Assembly: GCA_964017195.1 (NCBI GenBank)
Contig: OZ024888.1
Location: 18,640,201-18,704,200 of the forward strand
DNA from: Siderastrea radians
Lineage: Eukaryota > Cnidaria > Anthozoa > Scleractinia > Rhizangiidae
Length of the DNA: 64,000 nt
Direction: 5' to 3'
Of this stretch, positions 48,298-56,465 are shown in pieces. Made by a program: the position numbers and the translations under genes. The stretch's first letter is position 1, and every line of letters begins with the position of its first letter. Under the pieces are notes generated by a model. It was not told the origin of the DNA, did not search any database, and was given only the letters and a program-made list of their open reading frames with translations.

Positions 48298-48969
48298 TTA
48301 TACTCGCTTTTGATAGGTGCGCGTCCATCCTTCGTCTTTTAACAGGTGACTCAACAACCGTTGTTGATCGGAGGAGGCGGGATGTAAATCTAACATCAAA
48401 TAGCCATACGGGCGGGTGGTGGCTTGATGAAACGTCTCCAAGGTGTCTTTCCAGGTCGTCGGAAACGATTGCAGCATGACATTGCGTACCCCTAATTGAT
48501 CTCGGGGATTCTTGAATGCCACAATGTAATGCGCATTGCGGGATATACTTTTGGCATAGCGACCCACGGGAAACATGTCTTGGCACAAGTAGAGCACCGT
48601 CACCCCTTGATGATGTGAATGTTTGGTGAATAAATCCAACACGCGTTTATCGTGACTCCCTTCATCCATTAAATCATCCAAGACCAGGACCCCCTGTCCT
48701 TGAGGAAACCATTGGACCAACGCGTCATGATCGGGAATCCCTTCGTGAAACACCACCCCATGATCTTGCATGCCTCGAAATCGATCTTGCCACGCCCCAT
48801 AACAATAATGCACTTGGGTCGGTGGGGTGTCAAACAACTCGGGGTTGTCTACCAAGAGTTTTTCCGTAAACGCGGTTTTGCCACATCCCGACGGGCCCAC
48901 CACCAAGATAGAGGAGGGAGTATGAAAACGAAATGGTTTCCCCGTTTGCATGATGATGATACTACCCAT
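48298..48969 (-). CDS. Genome-packaging ATPase (FtsK/HerA superfamily)
   Basis: 223 residues from ATG 48969. Walker A VVGPSGCGKTA (~23-33), Walker B GVLVLDDLMD (~92-101), sensor region VTVLYLCQDMF. Motifs and size match Polinton packaging ATPases; counterpart of 17915-18559 in Polinton 1, though here on the same strand as the capsid genes. The Pol III terminator of the tRNA-like gene ends only 5 bp before its start codon. Confidence 0.92.
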   Translation of the reverse strand: MGSIIIMQTGKPFRFHTPSSILVVGPSGCGKTAFTEKLLVDNPELFDTPPTQVHYCYGAWQDRFRGMQDHGVVFHEGIPDHDALVQWFPQGQGVLVLDDLMDEGSHDKRVLDLFTKHSHHQGVTVLYLCQDMFPVGRYAKSISRNAHYIVAFKNPRDQLGVRNVMLQSFPTTWKDTLETFHQATTRPYGYLMLDLHPASSDQQRLLSHLLKDEGWTRTYQKRV

Positions 48970-48973
48970 TTAG

Positions 48974-48982
48974 AAAAAAAAA
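48974..48982 (-). terminator. RNA polymerase III terminator
   Basis: Nine Ts on the minus strand, 13 nt beyond the 3' end of the tRNA-like gene. T4 or longer is the normal Pol III stop signal. Confidence 0.75.
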
Positions 48983-48996
48983 GGCACCTTTTTATT

Positions 48997-49081
48997 GGAA
49001 TCGGTGGGACTCGAACCCACGCACGACCCAATCGCTATCCTGGATTAAAGGCCAACGCTCTACCGACTGAGCTACGACTCC
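48997..49081 (-). tRNA. tRNA-like gene with Pol III A and B boxes
   Basis: 85 nt, read on the minus strand. Acceptor stem GGAGTCG/CGATTCC pairs fully (one G-U); D arm GCTC-AGTCGGTA-GAGC; T arm GTGGG-TTCGAGT-CCCAC. A box TAGCTCAGTCGG and B box GGTTCGAGTCC match the Pol III consensus exactly. The middle is odd: the anticodon stem is only TTGG/CCAG around an 8-nt CCTTTAAT loop, followed by a possible variable arm GCGA-TTGGG-TCGT. If the first T of the loop is U33, the anticodon is UUA. It lies between the protease poly(A) region and the ATPase gene. It could be a working tRNA, or a VA-RNA-like regulatory transcript. Confidence 0.8.
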
Positions 49082-49109
49082 GACACACTTTTTTTCCAAC
49101 AAATTTTAT

Positions 49110-49649
49110 TTAATCATTCCGTTGATGATACGGATGACAACAAAGTTGATACCATCTGGCTTCTTGGCCTACAATCAATTGTTGAACGCGTTGACCGGCT
49201 TGATGGTCATTGCTTACATAATCATGATCGGAAAACTCATTTAAAAAGTCTTGCAAGGTCCGTCCACGGGCTTTGGCTTTCAAGTACAACAAGGCGTAAT
49301 CCCCACAACTCTTGCTTGAAATGGCTTGGAGGGACTTGCCATTGGTCACCACATACTTCCAATGTTTCACCATCCAAGCTTGGAACGGGGCGGCTTGCAC
49401 GTACGTGTCCATGGGCAAAGCATAACTGTCGAGGATTTCACACACGTTTCCCTCGGTCCACACCCCTAACCAATGTTGTCCGGGTTGATCGTGCGGGTCG
49501 GTGTTCACAATGTACCCTTGGGGTGGGGTCTTGACAGGACGCTTGGGTAAACGATCACAGGCCACCGTTCCGTAAAAGACAGGTTTCAAGTGGGGGTCGT
49601 CTCGGGCTAAATAATCCAACTGGACATTATTCAAGGCCACGTGTTCCAT
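49110..49649 (-). CDS. Adenain-like cysteine protease
   Basis: 179 residues using ATG 49649, which begins 4 nt after the capsid gene stop; the frame is open a further 25 codons into the capsid gene. Catalytic His in GQHWLGVW (His59), Asp in EILDSYALP (Asp74), Cys in SSKSCGDYALLYL (Cys115): the adenovirus protease order and spacing. An AATAAA-type signal lies at about 49100, before the tRNA-like gene. Likely substrate sites are the (Q/M)RGG motifs in the neighbouring small proteins. Confidence 0.88.
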   Translation of the reverse strand: MEHVALNNVQLDYLARDDPHLKPVFYGTVACDRLPKRPVKTPPQGYIVNTDPHDQPGQHWLGVWTEGNVCEILDSYALPMDTYVQAAPFQAWMVKHWKYVVTNGKSLQAISSKSCGDYALLYLKAKARGRTLQDFLNEFSDHDYVSNDHQAGQRVQQLIVGQEARWYQLCCHPYHQRND

Positions 49650-49653
49650 TTCT

Positions 49654-51054
49654 TCAGTGTTGGTAAATGTTGTACAACACGGCTCCGTTGCGGTCAATCT
49701 CCAGCAAGTTCTCAAATTCTCCATAGACGAGCACGGTTATATTGACACCGGGGGCGGCTCCAAATTCCAAGACCAATTGTAAATCGCCCGTTTGCTTGGG
49801 GTTGAGGTTTTGACTGTCAGCACATCCATTGGCCACATTGTCAAACATGTACAAGGTACAATTTTTAGCTTGGCCCCAATCTCCTAGTTCTACCATGTTG
49901 CCTTTCTTTTTGCACCAAGCCCCACTGGCTTGCAGAAAACGGAAGTAGCCCAAGTTATCTCGGCTGCCATTGTTGTGCACTAACTGCAGGGTTTCATAAG
50001 GGTATTCTTCTCCTCTGACAATCTGTTTAATGGAGCTCAGTCCAAATTTCTGGAAACAGAAAGGATCTCGGGTCACATCTCCATTGAAGCCTCGGCTGTC
50101 CAGTAACCCCACAATCAATCGGTCCGGTATTCTGTTTTGAAACAGGTTAGGGATATCAAAGCGGACCAGGTTGTCTTGCATGGTGAACGTACGGATTTCA
50201 CTGCGGACGGTCGGGTAGGTAGCCACTTGGCCTTCATTGTGTCTTTTTTCAGATATACTCTGGTAGATGGCGTCATTCAAACGCAGTTGGCAGAGATGAA
50301 ACCGTAGTTTCACATCCCCTTCCATCAATCGACCAGCTAGAGCCACTCCATTGAAAAACAGGCTGGGACCATTGAAATGAAATTTCATCTTGATTTCGAT
50401 GCCAGGCACCAACAGTTTGCCGATATGAAACACTTCCAGGTGCGGGGTAAACACCAGACTGTGGGTAAGACCTCCAGCATACTTGGCGGTTTCGGCTACC
50501 ATGGCGTCCAAGGCCCCTTTGTGATTGTCACTGAGACCTTGCCAGGCTACATGGTCTCCTGCTTTGTCGGTGTTGTTGGCCGTCCATTGGGGTGGGAAAT
50601 CCACTTGATTGTACCATCCTTGGGGTCCTAACACGGTCTTGCCATCTTCTCGATCATAATTCAGCAAGGTTTCCAGGTAAGCTTTGTAATGATAGGTGTC
50701 GGATTGTGGACTGATCAACGTGCCATTCAATTGCAAGTCAATTTGCTTGATGATGGAATGGGCCAAATTGTTGACGGGCCACAATTTCTGATTGGCCACC
50801 AAGTTATCGTTCGTACTCTTTTGCAATCTCAATTCCATGGTAAAGTAACTGCGTCCCAAATCCACAAAATCGTCTAATCCAGGAATGATGAATTCCATGG
50901 GATTGATACCCGTGGTGGTGGGTTGAATGGTAACCATGCGATAGGCATTGATGCTAATGTCGGTCGGTGGCACCTTGAAAATCCGTAACGCCGAGTTGAC
51001 GGTCGCTTCGGAACGCTCGTGAGCCGGGGCGGTTTGTGTACTCACGTCAGGCAT
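49654..51054 (-). CDS. Major capsid protein (double jelly-roll)
   Basis: 466 residues from ATG 51054. Family text: ALRIFKVPPTDISINAYRM, NPMEFIIPGLDDFVDLGRSY, then FTMELRLQK, the QLNGTLISPQSDTYHYKAYL region with ETLLNY (~125-145), and a C-terminal LVLEFGAAPGVNITVLVYGE. This is the hexon-like Polinton capsid protein, from a clearly different lineage than the one at 14353-15642. TATAAAAA at 51103-51110 precedes it. Intact. Confidence 0.92.
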   Translation of the reverse strand: MPDVSTQTAPAHERSEATVNSALRIFKVPPTDISINAYRMVTIQPTTTGINPMEFIIPGLDDFVDLGRSYFTMELRLQKSTNDNLVANQKLWPVNNLAHSIIKQIDLQLNGTLISPQSDTYHYKAYLETLLNYDREDGKTVLGPQGWYNQVDFPPQWTANNTDKAGDHVAWQGLSDNHKGALDAMVAETAKYAGGLTHSLVFTPHLEVFHIGKLLVPGIEIKMKFHFNGPSLFFNGVALAGRLMEGDVKLRFHLCQLRLNDAIYQSISEKRHNEGQVATYPTVRSEIRTFTMQDNLVRFDIPNLFQNRIPDRLIVGLLDSRGFNGDVTRDPFCFQKFGLSSIKQIVRGEEYPYETLQLVHNNGSRDNLGYFRFLQASGAWCKKKGNMVELGDWGQAKNCTLYMFDNVANGCADSQNLNPKQTGDLQLVLEFGAAPGVNITVLVYGEFENLLEIDRNGAVLYNIYQH

Positions 51055-51056
51055 GT

Positions 51057-51290
51057 TTAACGTCGTCGTCGTCGTCGAGTGGTACCCCGTCGTCGTCGTG
51101 AGGGGTTTTTATACCGTCGTCGTCGTGCTAAACGTTGTCTCAAATCAAACCCGGGGACTCTCATCACCTCGGGACTTAACCAACCGCCACGTTGTCCTCT
51201 CCTGAGTTTCCAAAACGGATACAGGCCACCCCATTGAGACAACCCTCGATTACTGCGAATCCGTCGAGGTCGTGAATGCACGGGATCCAT
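51057..51290 (-). CDS. Small arginine-rich virion protein
   Basis: 77 residues from ATG 51290. Basic, with RRGQRGGWLSPEVMRVPG in the middle (a QRGG|W site) and an Arg-rich tail. It fits the adenovirus core-peptide style. Directly upstream of the capsid gene, whose TATA box lies inside this gene. Role inferred. Confidence 0.5.
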   Translation of the reverse strand: MDPVHSRPRRIRSNRGLSQWGGLYPFWKLRRGQRGGWLSPEVMRVPGFDLRQRLARRRRYKNPSRRRRGTTRRRRRR

Positions 51291-51292
51291 GT

Positions 51293-51619
51293 TCACACGC
51301 CCAAAATATCACGCGCCCGTTTGGTTTGTTTGGGAAATAAGGCCGTGGCTACCCGCACGGCGTCTTTTACGCTCTTATGACTCAACGCTTTCTTGGCTTG
51401 TTTGGTGATTTCTTTTTTGATGACTTGTTCGGCTTTGCGTTTGACACCTCGTGATAACCCCGTTGTCAAGCCTCTCTTGATATTACTAGGCAGTTTTAAA
51501 GGATTTCGCGTCCTTATAAGACCTTGCAACCCCCCACGCATCAGATCCGTCATCAATCCTTTGCCTTGTTGATCATACCACTCGTCGGTTCGAAATCGTG
51601 TCAAACTTCCCCCACGCAT
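51293..51619 (-). CDS. Basic virion protein starting MRGG
   Basis: 108 residues from ATG 51619; the five codons before it lack an ATG. MRGGSLTRF at the very start and DLMRGGLQGL at ~25-34 are two GG sites. The rest is helical and Lys/Arg-rich (KRKAEQVIKKEITKQAKKAL). Similar in style to adenovirus pVII-type DNA-condensing proteins. TATAAAAA at 51673-51680. Confidence 0.55.
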   Translation of the reverse strand: MRGGSLTRFRTDEWYDQQGKGLMTDLMRGGLQGLIRTRNPLKLPSNIKRGLTTGLSRGVKRKAEQVIKKEITKQAKKALSHKSVKDAVRVATALFPKQTKRARDILGV

Positions 51620-51685
51620 GGTTGTCTTCTTCACCAGGGATAAACGTTTTGTCTGTGCTTCATGGGACCCCCTTTTTATACCGTC

Positions 51686-51916
51686 TCACATGAGATTGCA
51701 CGTAAACGATTCCCCCGCATAGCGTTTTCGTTTTCCTTGGCGGATTTCCTCCATGCGTTTCAAATGCGATTTTCTGGCATTCTTTTTAGCTAACTTTTCT
51801 ATCCCTTTGGTGATGGACCAAGCGGTTTTAGGAATCCCGGCAATCACCGCGTTGATCCCTTCGCCCTCTTGGGGACGTCGTCGGCGTCGTCGTCGTCGTC
51901 GTCGTTTCGGAGGCAT
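51686..51916 (-). CDS. Small basic protein, pX/pVII-like
   Basis: 76 residues from ATG 51916. MPPK then ten Arg, PQEGEGINAVIAGIPKTAWS, then a Lys/Arg-rich helix (KKNARKSHLKRMEEIRQGKR). An ATAAAAAAG TATA-like box at ~51946-51954 lies about 31 bp upstream. A DNA-condensing role is inferred from charge. Confidence 0.5.
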   Translation of the reverse strand: MPPKRRRRRRRRRRPQEGEGINAVIAGIPKTAWSITKGIEKLAKKNARKSHLKRMEEIRQGKRKRYAGESFTCNLM

Positions 51917-51950
51917 GATTGACTGGGGGTTCCCTTCTCGTCTCTCTTTT

Positions 51951-53003
51951 TTATGCCTTTTTGAAGTGTAACGTGACAATGGTATGACCTTCACCAAACT
52001 TGACCAAGTCTCCTCCTCTACCAATCGTTTCGGCCACTTGAACATGAATCATTTCCACCACCTCGTTACGAAGAGACATGTATTGAATGTGCAACGGTTC
52101 AAAGTACAGGGTGCCTCGTGCTTGTCGCTTGTACTGGATTTCACTCAACAAATCGGTCACGCGATTGCCCACCACCGTGCTGCCTGCCACGTCGGAGTAC
52201 ACGTGCAAGGATCGTGTGGGTTCCCCCACCACCGCTCGAAACGCCACATTCAAGTTGGTGAAACGCCAATTACAGCTCATACTCAATTGTAAATAATCCG
52301 GTAAAATAGAACGCACCGTCCAAAAGACCGCGTTCCCCTGACCGTCGGTGACATCCTTCCAATCGTTGTCAACGGCTGGTTTTGTCATGTTGGGGACTTG
52401 ATCCCCGATGAATTCTTGTTGTAAGTTGGGTCCCAACATCAACACCGTGTCAATTTGACGTAACCATCCCATCTTGAGAGCCAACTTGGTGTAGATGGTC
52501 AGGGTTGGTGTTTTGAGGCCACAATGGCAGATATTCGTGTTGTCAATGAGCAGATCTTCGCCTTCCCACTTGAACTTGATGTAGGTGTGTTTGCCTTGAT
52601 CATTGGTAAACCGACCCCCTTGAATGGCCAATTCCATACGTTGTTGTTCCAAGTGAACAATGATGGCTTTCATGAAACTCACGCCATCCACCACCCAATC
52701 CAAATCTTTCACGTCATTGATGATGGTTCGCGCAAAGTCTGCTCGCGAGGTCATTTCCCCGTCTTTTCCATTCGGTTTGGGATAGGTTTGGTCCCAGGAC
52801 ACCCCCATGACGTACCCATTTTTCTTCACCAACTCATACAAATTGACGCGCGCATCCGGTAAGGAAATGGCACTCAACCCCACTTGCCATCCACCCCCTG
52901 TGAGTTGTAACGGTTGAGGTAGACGAATCTTGAAGGAATTGGCTTGGTTGTTGGGAAATTCACGTCGGTTGGAATGACTGGGTAACGTCACGTAGAACGA
53001 CAT
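51951..53003 (-). CDS. Penton-like minor capsid protein A
   Basis: 350 residues from ATG 53003. MSFYVTLPSHSNRREFPNNQ, KIRLPQPLQLTGGGWQVGLS, AISLPD and late motifs RSLHVYSDV, GNRVTDLL, PLHIQYMSLRNEVVEMIHVQ identify the Polinton minor capsid family (single jelly-roll, vertex protein). It is paralogous to the next gene (53015-54055), with matching motifs throughout. CTTTAAAAG at 53031-53038 lies about 28 bp upstream. Confidence 0.78.
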   Translation of the reverse strand: MSFYVTLPSHSNRREFPNNQANSFKIRLPQPLQLTGGGWQVGLSAISLPDARVNLYELVKKNGYVMGVSWDQTYPKPNGKDGEMTSRADFARTIINDVKDLDWVVDGVSFMKAIIVHLEQQRMELAIQGGRFTNDQGKHTYIKFKWEGEDLLIDNTNICHCGLKTPTLTIYTKLALKMGWLRQIDTVLMLGPNLQQEFIGDQVPNMTKPAVDNDWKDVTDGQGNAVFWTVRSILPDYLQLSMSCNWRFTNLNVAFRAVVGEPTRSLHVYSDVAGSTVVGNRVTDLLSEIQYKRQARGTLYFEPLHIQYMSLRNEVVEMIHVQVAETIGRGGDLVKFGEGHTIVTLHFKKA

Positions 53004-53014
53004 CTTTGTCTGCT

Positions 53015-54055
53015 TCACACCACCACCTCCCTTTTAAAGTGGAGGGTCAGGAGGGTATGCCCTTCGCCAAATTGGGCGAGATCCCCATTGATTTCGGCCA
53101 TTTGCGTTTCCACGATTTCCACCACTTCATTGCGTACCGGGACATATTGAATATGACGCGGTTCAAAGTGCGTGGTTTCTTTGGGTTGGTACTTGATTTC
53201 TCGTAAGAGATCCGTGATGCGACCCCCTACCATACTACTGGTCCCTACATCACAATACACGTGCAAAGGACGCACCGAGGGAAATTCCAACGAGGGCCGA
53301 AAGGTCACGTTCAAATTCACAAACCGCCAATTACAGGTCATACTCAAGTTCATATAATCCCCATCCACTTTCCAAAAGGCGGGTTTATTGCTGCCATCCA
53401 GGACATCCGACGGTGTAGGAATCGAGTCCGAATGAAATTCTTGTAGGATATTGGGTCCCAATCGATATACTCCCGTCGACACTTGTTCAATCCATCCCAT
53501 TCTCAAGGCCAAGGTTCTGCCCCATTCCACGCGGGCCACTTGTCGTTTGTAATCCACATTGACGGTATTCAACACCAAATCCCCGTCGGAGGTCCATTCA
53601 AAGGTCGGGTACAATTTGACGCCATTGTTCTCGGCCCATTTGTTGAGGGGTTGGGTTTGTTTGGCACGGCTTTGCTCGTACCGGTACACCAGTTGATGAA
53701 ACAAGTGCGATCCCGTCGACGAGGCCAATTCCTCTTTCATATCCCGGCCGTAGGTAAAGAGTTCGCGACGTTGATGCCACCAGACATCGTTGCCTTGATC
53801 GTCTTTGTCATGCACGCGTTCGTGCCATCGTACATACAACAGAGGGTGGGATTCGCCCACGCCTCCTTCTTCCGCCACCGCCGGAATGGTGGGTAAGGAT
53901 AAACTCGCCATGCCCACCATCCATCCGCGTCCCATAAATCGAATGGGTTTCGGCAACCGGTTTCGGAACTGATGGGCTTTGTTGCCCGGAAACTCCTTGG
54001 TACTCGCATGACTCATCAACGTCACGTAAAACGACGAATTGGGGACGAACGTCAT
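53015..54055 (-). CDS. Penton-like minor capsid protein B
   Basis: 346 residues from ATG 54055. SSFYVTLMSHASTKEFPGNK, NRLPKPIRFMGRGWMVGM, RPLHVYCDVG, GGRITDLLREIKYQ, PRHIQYVPVRNEVVEIVETQ. It aligns along its length with 51951-53003, so the pair arose by tandem duplication and has since diverged. Polinton 1 has one such gene. The two proteins might form hetero-pentamers or separate vertex types (inference). Confidence 0.75.
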   Translation of the reverse strand: MTFVPNSSFYVTLMSHASTKEFPGNKAHQFRNRLPKPIRFMGRGWMVGMASLSLPTIPAVAEEGGVGESHPLLYVRWHERVHDKDDQGNDVWWHQRRELFTYGRDMKEELASSTGSHLFHQLVYRYEQSRAKQTQPLNKWAENNGVKLYPTFEWTSDGDLVLNTVNVDYKRQVARVEWGRTLALRMGWIEQVSTGVYRLGPNILQEFHSDSIPTPSDVLDGSNKPAFWKVDGDYMNLSMTCNWRFVNLNVTFRPSLEFPSVRPLHVYCDVGTSSMVGGRITDLLREIKYQPKETTHFEPRHIQYVPVRNEVVEIVETQMAEINGDLAQFGEGHTLLTLHFKREVVV

Positions 54056-54058
54056 TGT

Positions 54059-55189
54059 TTAGTCGCGTCGTCGTCTTTTGGATGGCTTGGGTGGACTTGT
54101 CTTTTTCCTCTTGGGTGGCTGGAGAGAGGTCACGTCTCCGCGGGCAATCCAACTATTGTACTTGTCGGGCCACCCTTTCCACTTGACCAACCATCGATCT
54201 TTTTGACGCTTAAGTACCTTTTCGATGCGAAATACATCGGACACGTGGACTTTTTGTAAATCCTCTTCATAAAACGTGCCTTGGACGGGGGTGTCATCCC
54301 ATTCGTGAATCTTATAGGTGGGCACGGGGCCCTGGATCACACGATGCACCACAAACACTTCTTCGGTCCAACCAGGTAAATAACCTTTTTCAAACGTCCG
54401 ATGAATCTTGTTGAGACGCACCCGATCGCCTACTTTGAATTGAGGTTTTTTCTGTCTTTTCAACCGTTGGCCGTACAATCGTTTCCACACCGCTTCTTCG
54501 TTGTCCCACGTCACGTCTTGAGGGGCCATACCAATACTTCGATGACGGGTGGCATTGTACCCTTGCACCAACTCGGGTAAGACATCGTCAAAGCGTAAGG
54601 TGTTGGCCGCGGTAAAATAACGATACAACCGTTCTTTCAAGGTGCGGTTAAATCGTTCCACCACACTGGCTTTGGCATCGCCTTCGGTGGAAAAATGATG
54701 AATCCCTTGCTCGTCGAGCCATCGTTGAAACGTCCGATTATAAAATTCTTTCCCCCGATCCGTTTGCAATCGATTAGGGTGACGTCGTCCTTCTCTCACA
54801 ATCTTCTCAAAGGCTTTCACGAGGGCCACCCCCGTTTTGGTTTTCAAGGGTTGCACCCACGCGTACTTGGACAAGACATCCACGACCGTCAACAAGTAAC
54901 GTAGGCCCCGATTATATTTGGCCAACGGTTGCACTTCCACTAAATCTGTCACCCATTGATCATCTAACCCTCCTACGATCACGGGGACGGTGGGAAAACG
55001 ACGACGTCGCGGTTTATGTAACGTGTAGGCCAAATCCTGTTCCAACACCCGTTGGACTTTTTTCAAAGGGAGACGATGGGCTTTAGCAAACCGTTGCACG
55101 CCTCCTAAACTGCCGGGGGCTCTCGGATCGTGGTAACGATTCAACCATGATGGGGTGTGTTTCTTTCGAGGGGCCATACGTTCTGGCAT
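54059..55189 (-). CDS. Polinton integrase (RVE fold) with chromodomain
   Basis: 376 residues from ATG 55189 (a second ATG at 55177). N-terminal zinc-less helical region, then catalytic D82 (WVTDLVEVQ), D144 (LQTDRGKEFY) and E178 (SVVERFNRT). SH3-like segment (QFKVGDRVRL), chromodomain (VFRIEKVLKR...LVKWKGWPDKYNSWI) and a Lys/Arg tail. The chromodomain may direct insertion to particular chromatin. Intact; consistent with the exact CAGTTT duplication. Confidence 0.93.
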   Translation of the reverse strand: MPERMAPRKKHTPSWLNRYHDPRAPGSLGGVQRFAKAHRLPLKKVQRVLEQDLAYTLHKPRRRRFPTVPVIVGGLDDQWVTDLVEVQPLAKYNRGLRYLLTVVDVLSKYAWVQPLKTKTGVALVKAFEKIVREGRRHPNRLQTDRGKEFYNRTFQRWLDEQGIHHFSTEGDAKASVVERFNRTLKERLYRYFTAANTLRFDDVLPELVQGYNATRHRSIGMAPQDVTWDNEEAVWKRLYGQRLKRQKKPQFKVGDRVRLNKIHRTFEKGYLPGWTEEVFVVHRVIQGPVPTYKIHEWDDTPVQGTFYEEDLQKVHVSDVFRIEKVLKRQKDRWLVKWKGWPDKYNSWIARGDVTSLQPPKRKKTSPPKPSKRRRRD

Positions 55190-55491
55190 TCATCCCATAA
55201 CGTCGATATGGTGGGGACCGTGTGGGGATGCGCCTTTTGAATGATTCGATACCAACGCCACGCCTCTGGGTGGGCTTTTAACCATACGACAAACACCACC
55301 CATCGATACAGGTTACGATCCACGTGGGTTTCTTCAAAGACGTGGAGAGGGTGTGCGTCCTCGGGACAGGGAGGAATCGGGATGGGGGGTCCGGGTTGGC
55401 GATCATATAACACTTGGCACAGGGATTGCTGGCATTGCCATTGTCCCAGGGACCAGAGAGACTCCCACGCATCACACACAACAGCCTCCAT
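55141..55491 (-). CDS. Trp/Cys-rich small protein, unknown
   Basis: 116 residues from ATG 55491. Rich in Trp, Cys, His and Pro (WESLWSLGQWQCQQSLCQV, PPCPEDAHPLHVFEE, LYRWVVFVVWLKAHPEAWRW). It overlaps the integrase start by 49 bp. Not recognised. Codon composition and an ATG near the cassette start make it plausible. Confidence 0.45.
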   Translation of the reverse strand: MEAVVCDAWESLWSLGQWQCQQSLCQVLYDRQPGPPIPIPPCPEDAHPLHVFEETHVDRNLYRWVVFVVWLKAHPEAWRWYRIIQKAHPHTVPTISTLWDECQNVWPLERNTPHHG

Positions 55492-55535
55492 GGACTAAAT
55501 AAAAAATTTTATTCCTACTCCTTTTTTAAAACCAT

Positions 55536-56423
55536 TTAAAAGAGACCTAGACGGCCATAACTGACGGTCTCGAGATCTTTCTGCCAGTTCTCCACACTGT
55601 CACTGTACTTGGGGGGTGGTGGCGCTGGAGCCACCATCATTTCTTGACGGTTCTTGAGCTCTTGAATTTCTCGCAACAATTGTTTCTCATAATCTGTCAG
55701 GGGGCGATCCTCTTTCCTAGGAGCTCGAGGAGGCGGCCCTGGGATGTCATAGCCCCGCTTGGGATATCCTTGCGCATCCCGGGTAGACAAAGGAGATTCA
55801 GCTTGTTGGTCGGCTTTCTTGGGCGGGTTGTCATGAAACCAACTCCAGTACTTGGGACCCAAGGGTTGATCGGCCCACCGGAAGAAGGCACACGTTTTCT
55901 TGGAACAATTCAGAAACAAACGATCGGGGTTCTGGGTTGAATGGCTCTGTTGCAGCGTGGCGGGTTCCCGGCAAAAGCACTGCAAACAAGTCCACATGTC
56001 CAACACTTCTAAATGAGGTTGACTATACACCGCTTTCATATACTCCAGGGCTTGATCTTGACCACAAAACAGCAAACAGGGTTGGATGGGACATTTCACA
56101 TACTTCCATCCCTTTTGAGATTCTCGGGCCTCCAAACGCACGTCATGGCAAGGGCATACCATATAGTCCACCTTTTCCTTGTTGTCTTTGATTGGATGAT
56201 GGCCCACCTCATTGTCAAACACGGTCATCAGAGTGAATGGGGGTGTAGATTGCTCCGCCATGTCATTCAATTCTTTCATCATATCTTCCACCGCCGCTCG
56301 GGTATCTTCCACCACCTCGCGTACCCCCGGATCACAGTCCACGGGCGTCATCGTTTGAATAGTCTTCTTCTTCTTCTTCCCCTCTGGGGGATGGATTGTC
56401 TTTCTCTTCCGATCGACTGACAT
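55536..56423 (-). CDS. Protein with two GRF-type zinc fingers
   Basis: 295 residues from ATG 56423 (MSVDRKRKT). An acidic helix region, then finger 1 CPCHDVRLEA...KYVKCPIQPCLLFC (~90-120) and finger 2 CFCREPATLQ...FLNCSKKTCAFFRW (~150-183). The GRF pattern (CxC, ~20-25 residues, C, 5-6 residues, C, then FFxW) occurs in topoisomerase III, APE2 and NEIL3 and binds single-stranded DNA. A Pro-rich, then coiled segment follows (LTDYEKQLLREIQELKNRQE). TATAAAAA at 56458-56465 is 35 bp upstream. Possibly an ssDNA-binding helper of PolB. Confidence 0.7.
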   Translation of the reverse strand: MSVDRKRKTIHPPEGKKKKKTIQTMTPVDCDPGVREVVEDTRAAVEDMMKELNDMAEQSTPPFTLMTVFDNEVGHHPIKDNKEKVDYMVCPCHDVRLEARESQKGWKYVKCPIQPCLLFCGQDQALEYMKAVYSQPHLEVLDMWTCLQCFCREPATLQQSHSTQNPDRLFLNCSKKTCAFFRWADQPLGPKYWSWFHDNPPKKADQQAESPLSTRDAQGYPKRGYDIPGPPPRAPRKEDRPLTDYEKQLLREIQELKNRQEMMVAPAPPPPKYSDSVENWQKDLETVSYGRLGLF

Positions 56424-56457
56424 CGTGCTCACTATTTTCACCCCTACCACCGAACCC

Positions 56458-56465
56458 TTTTTATA
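56458..56465 (-). promoter_or_regulatory. TATA box of the GRF gene
   Basis: TATAAAAA on the minus strand, 35 bp upstream of ATG 56423; same placement as at PolB (42478-42485) and the capsid gene (51103-51110). Confidence 0.6.
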
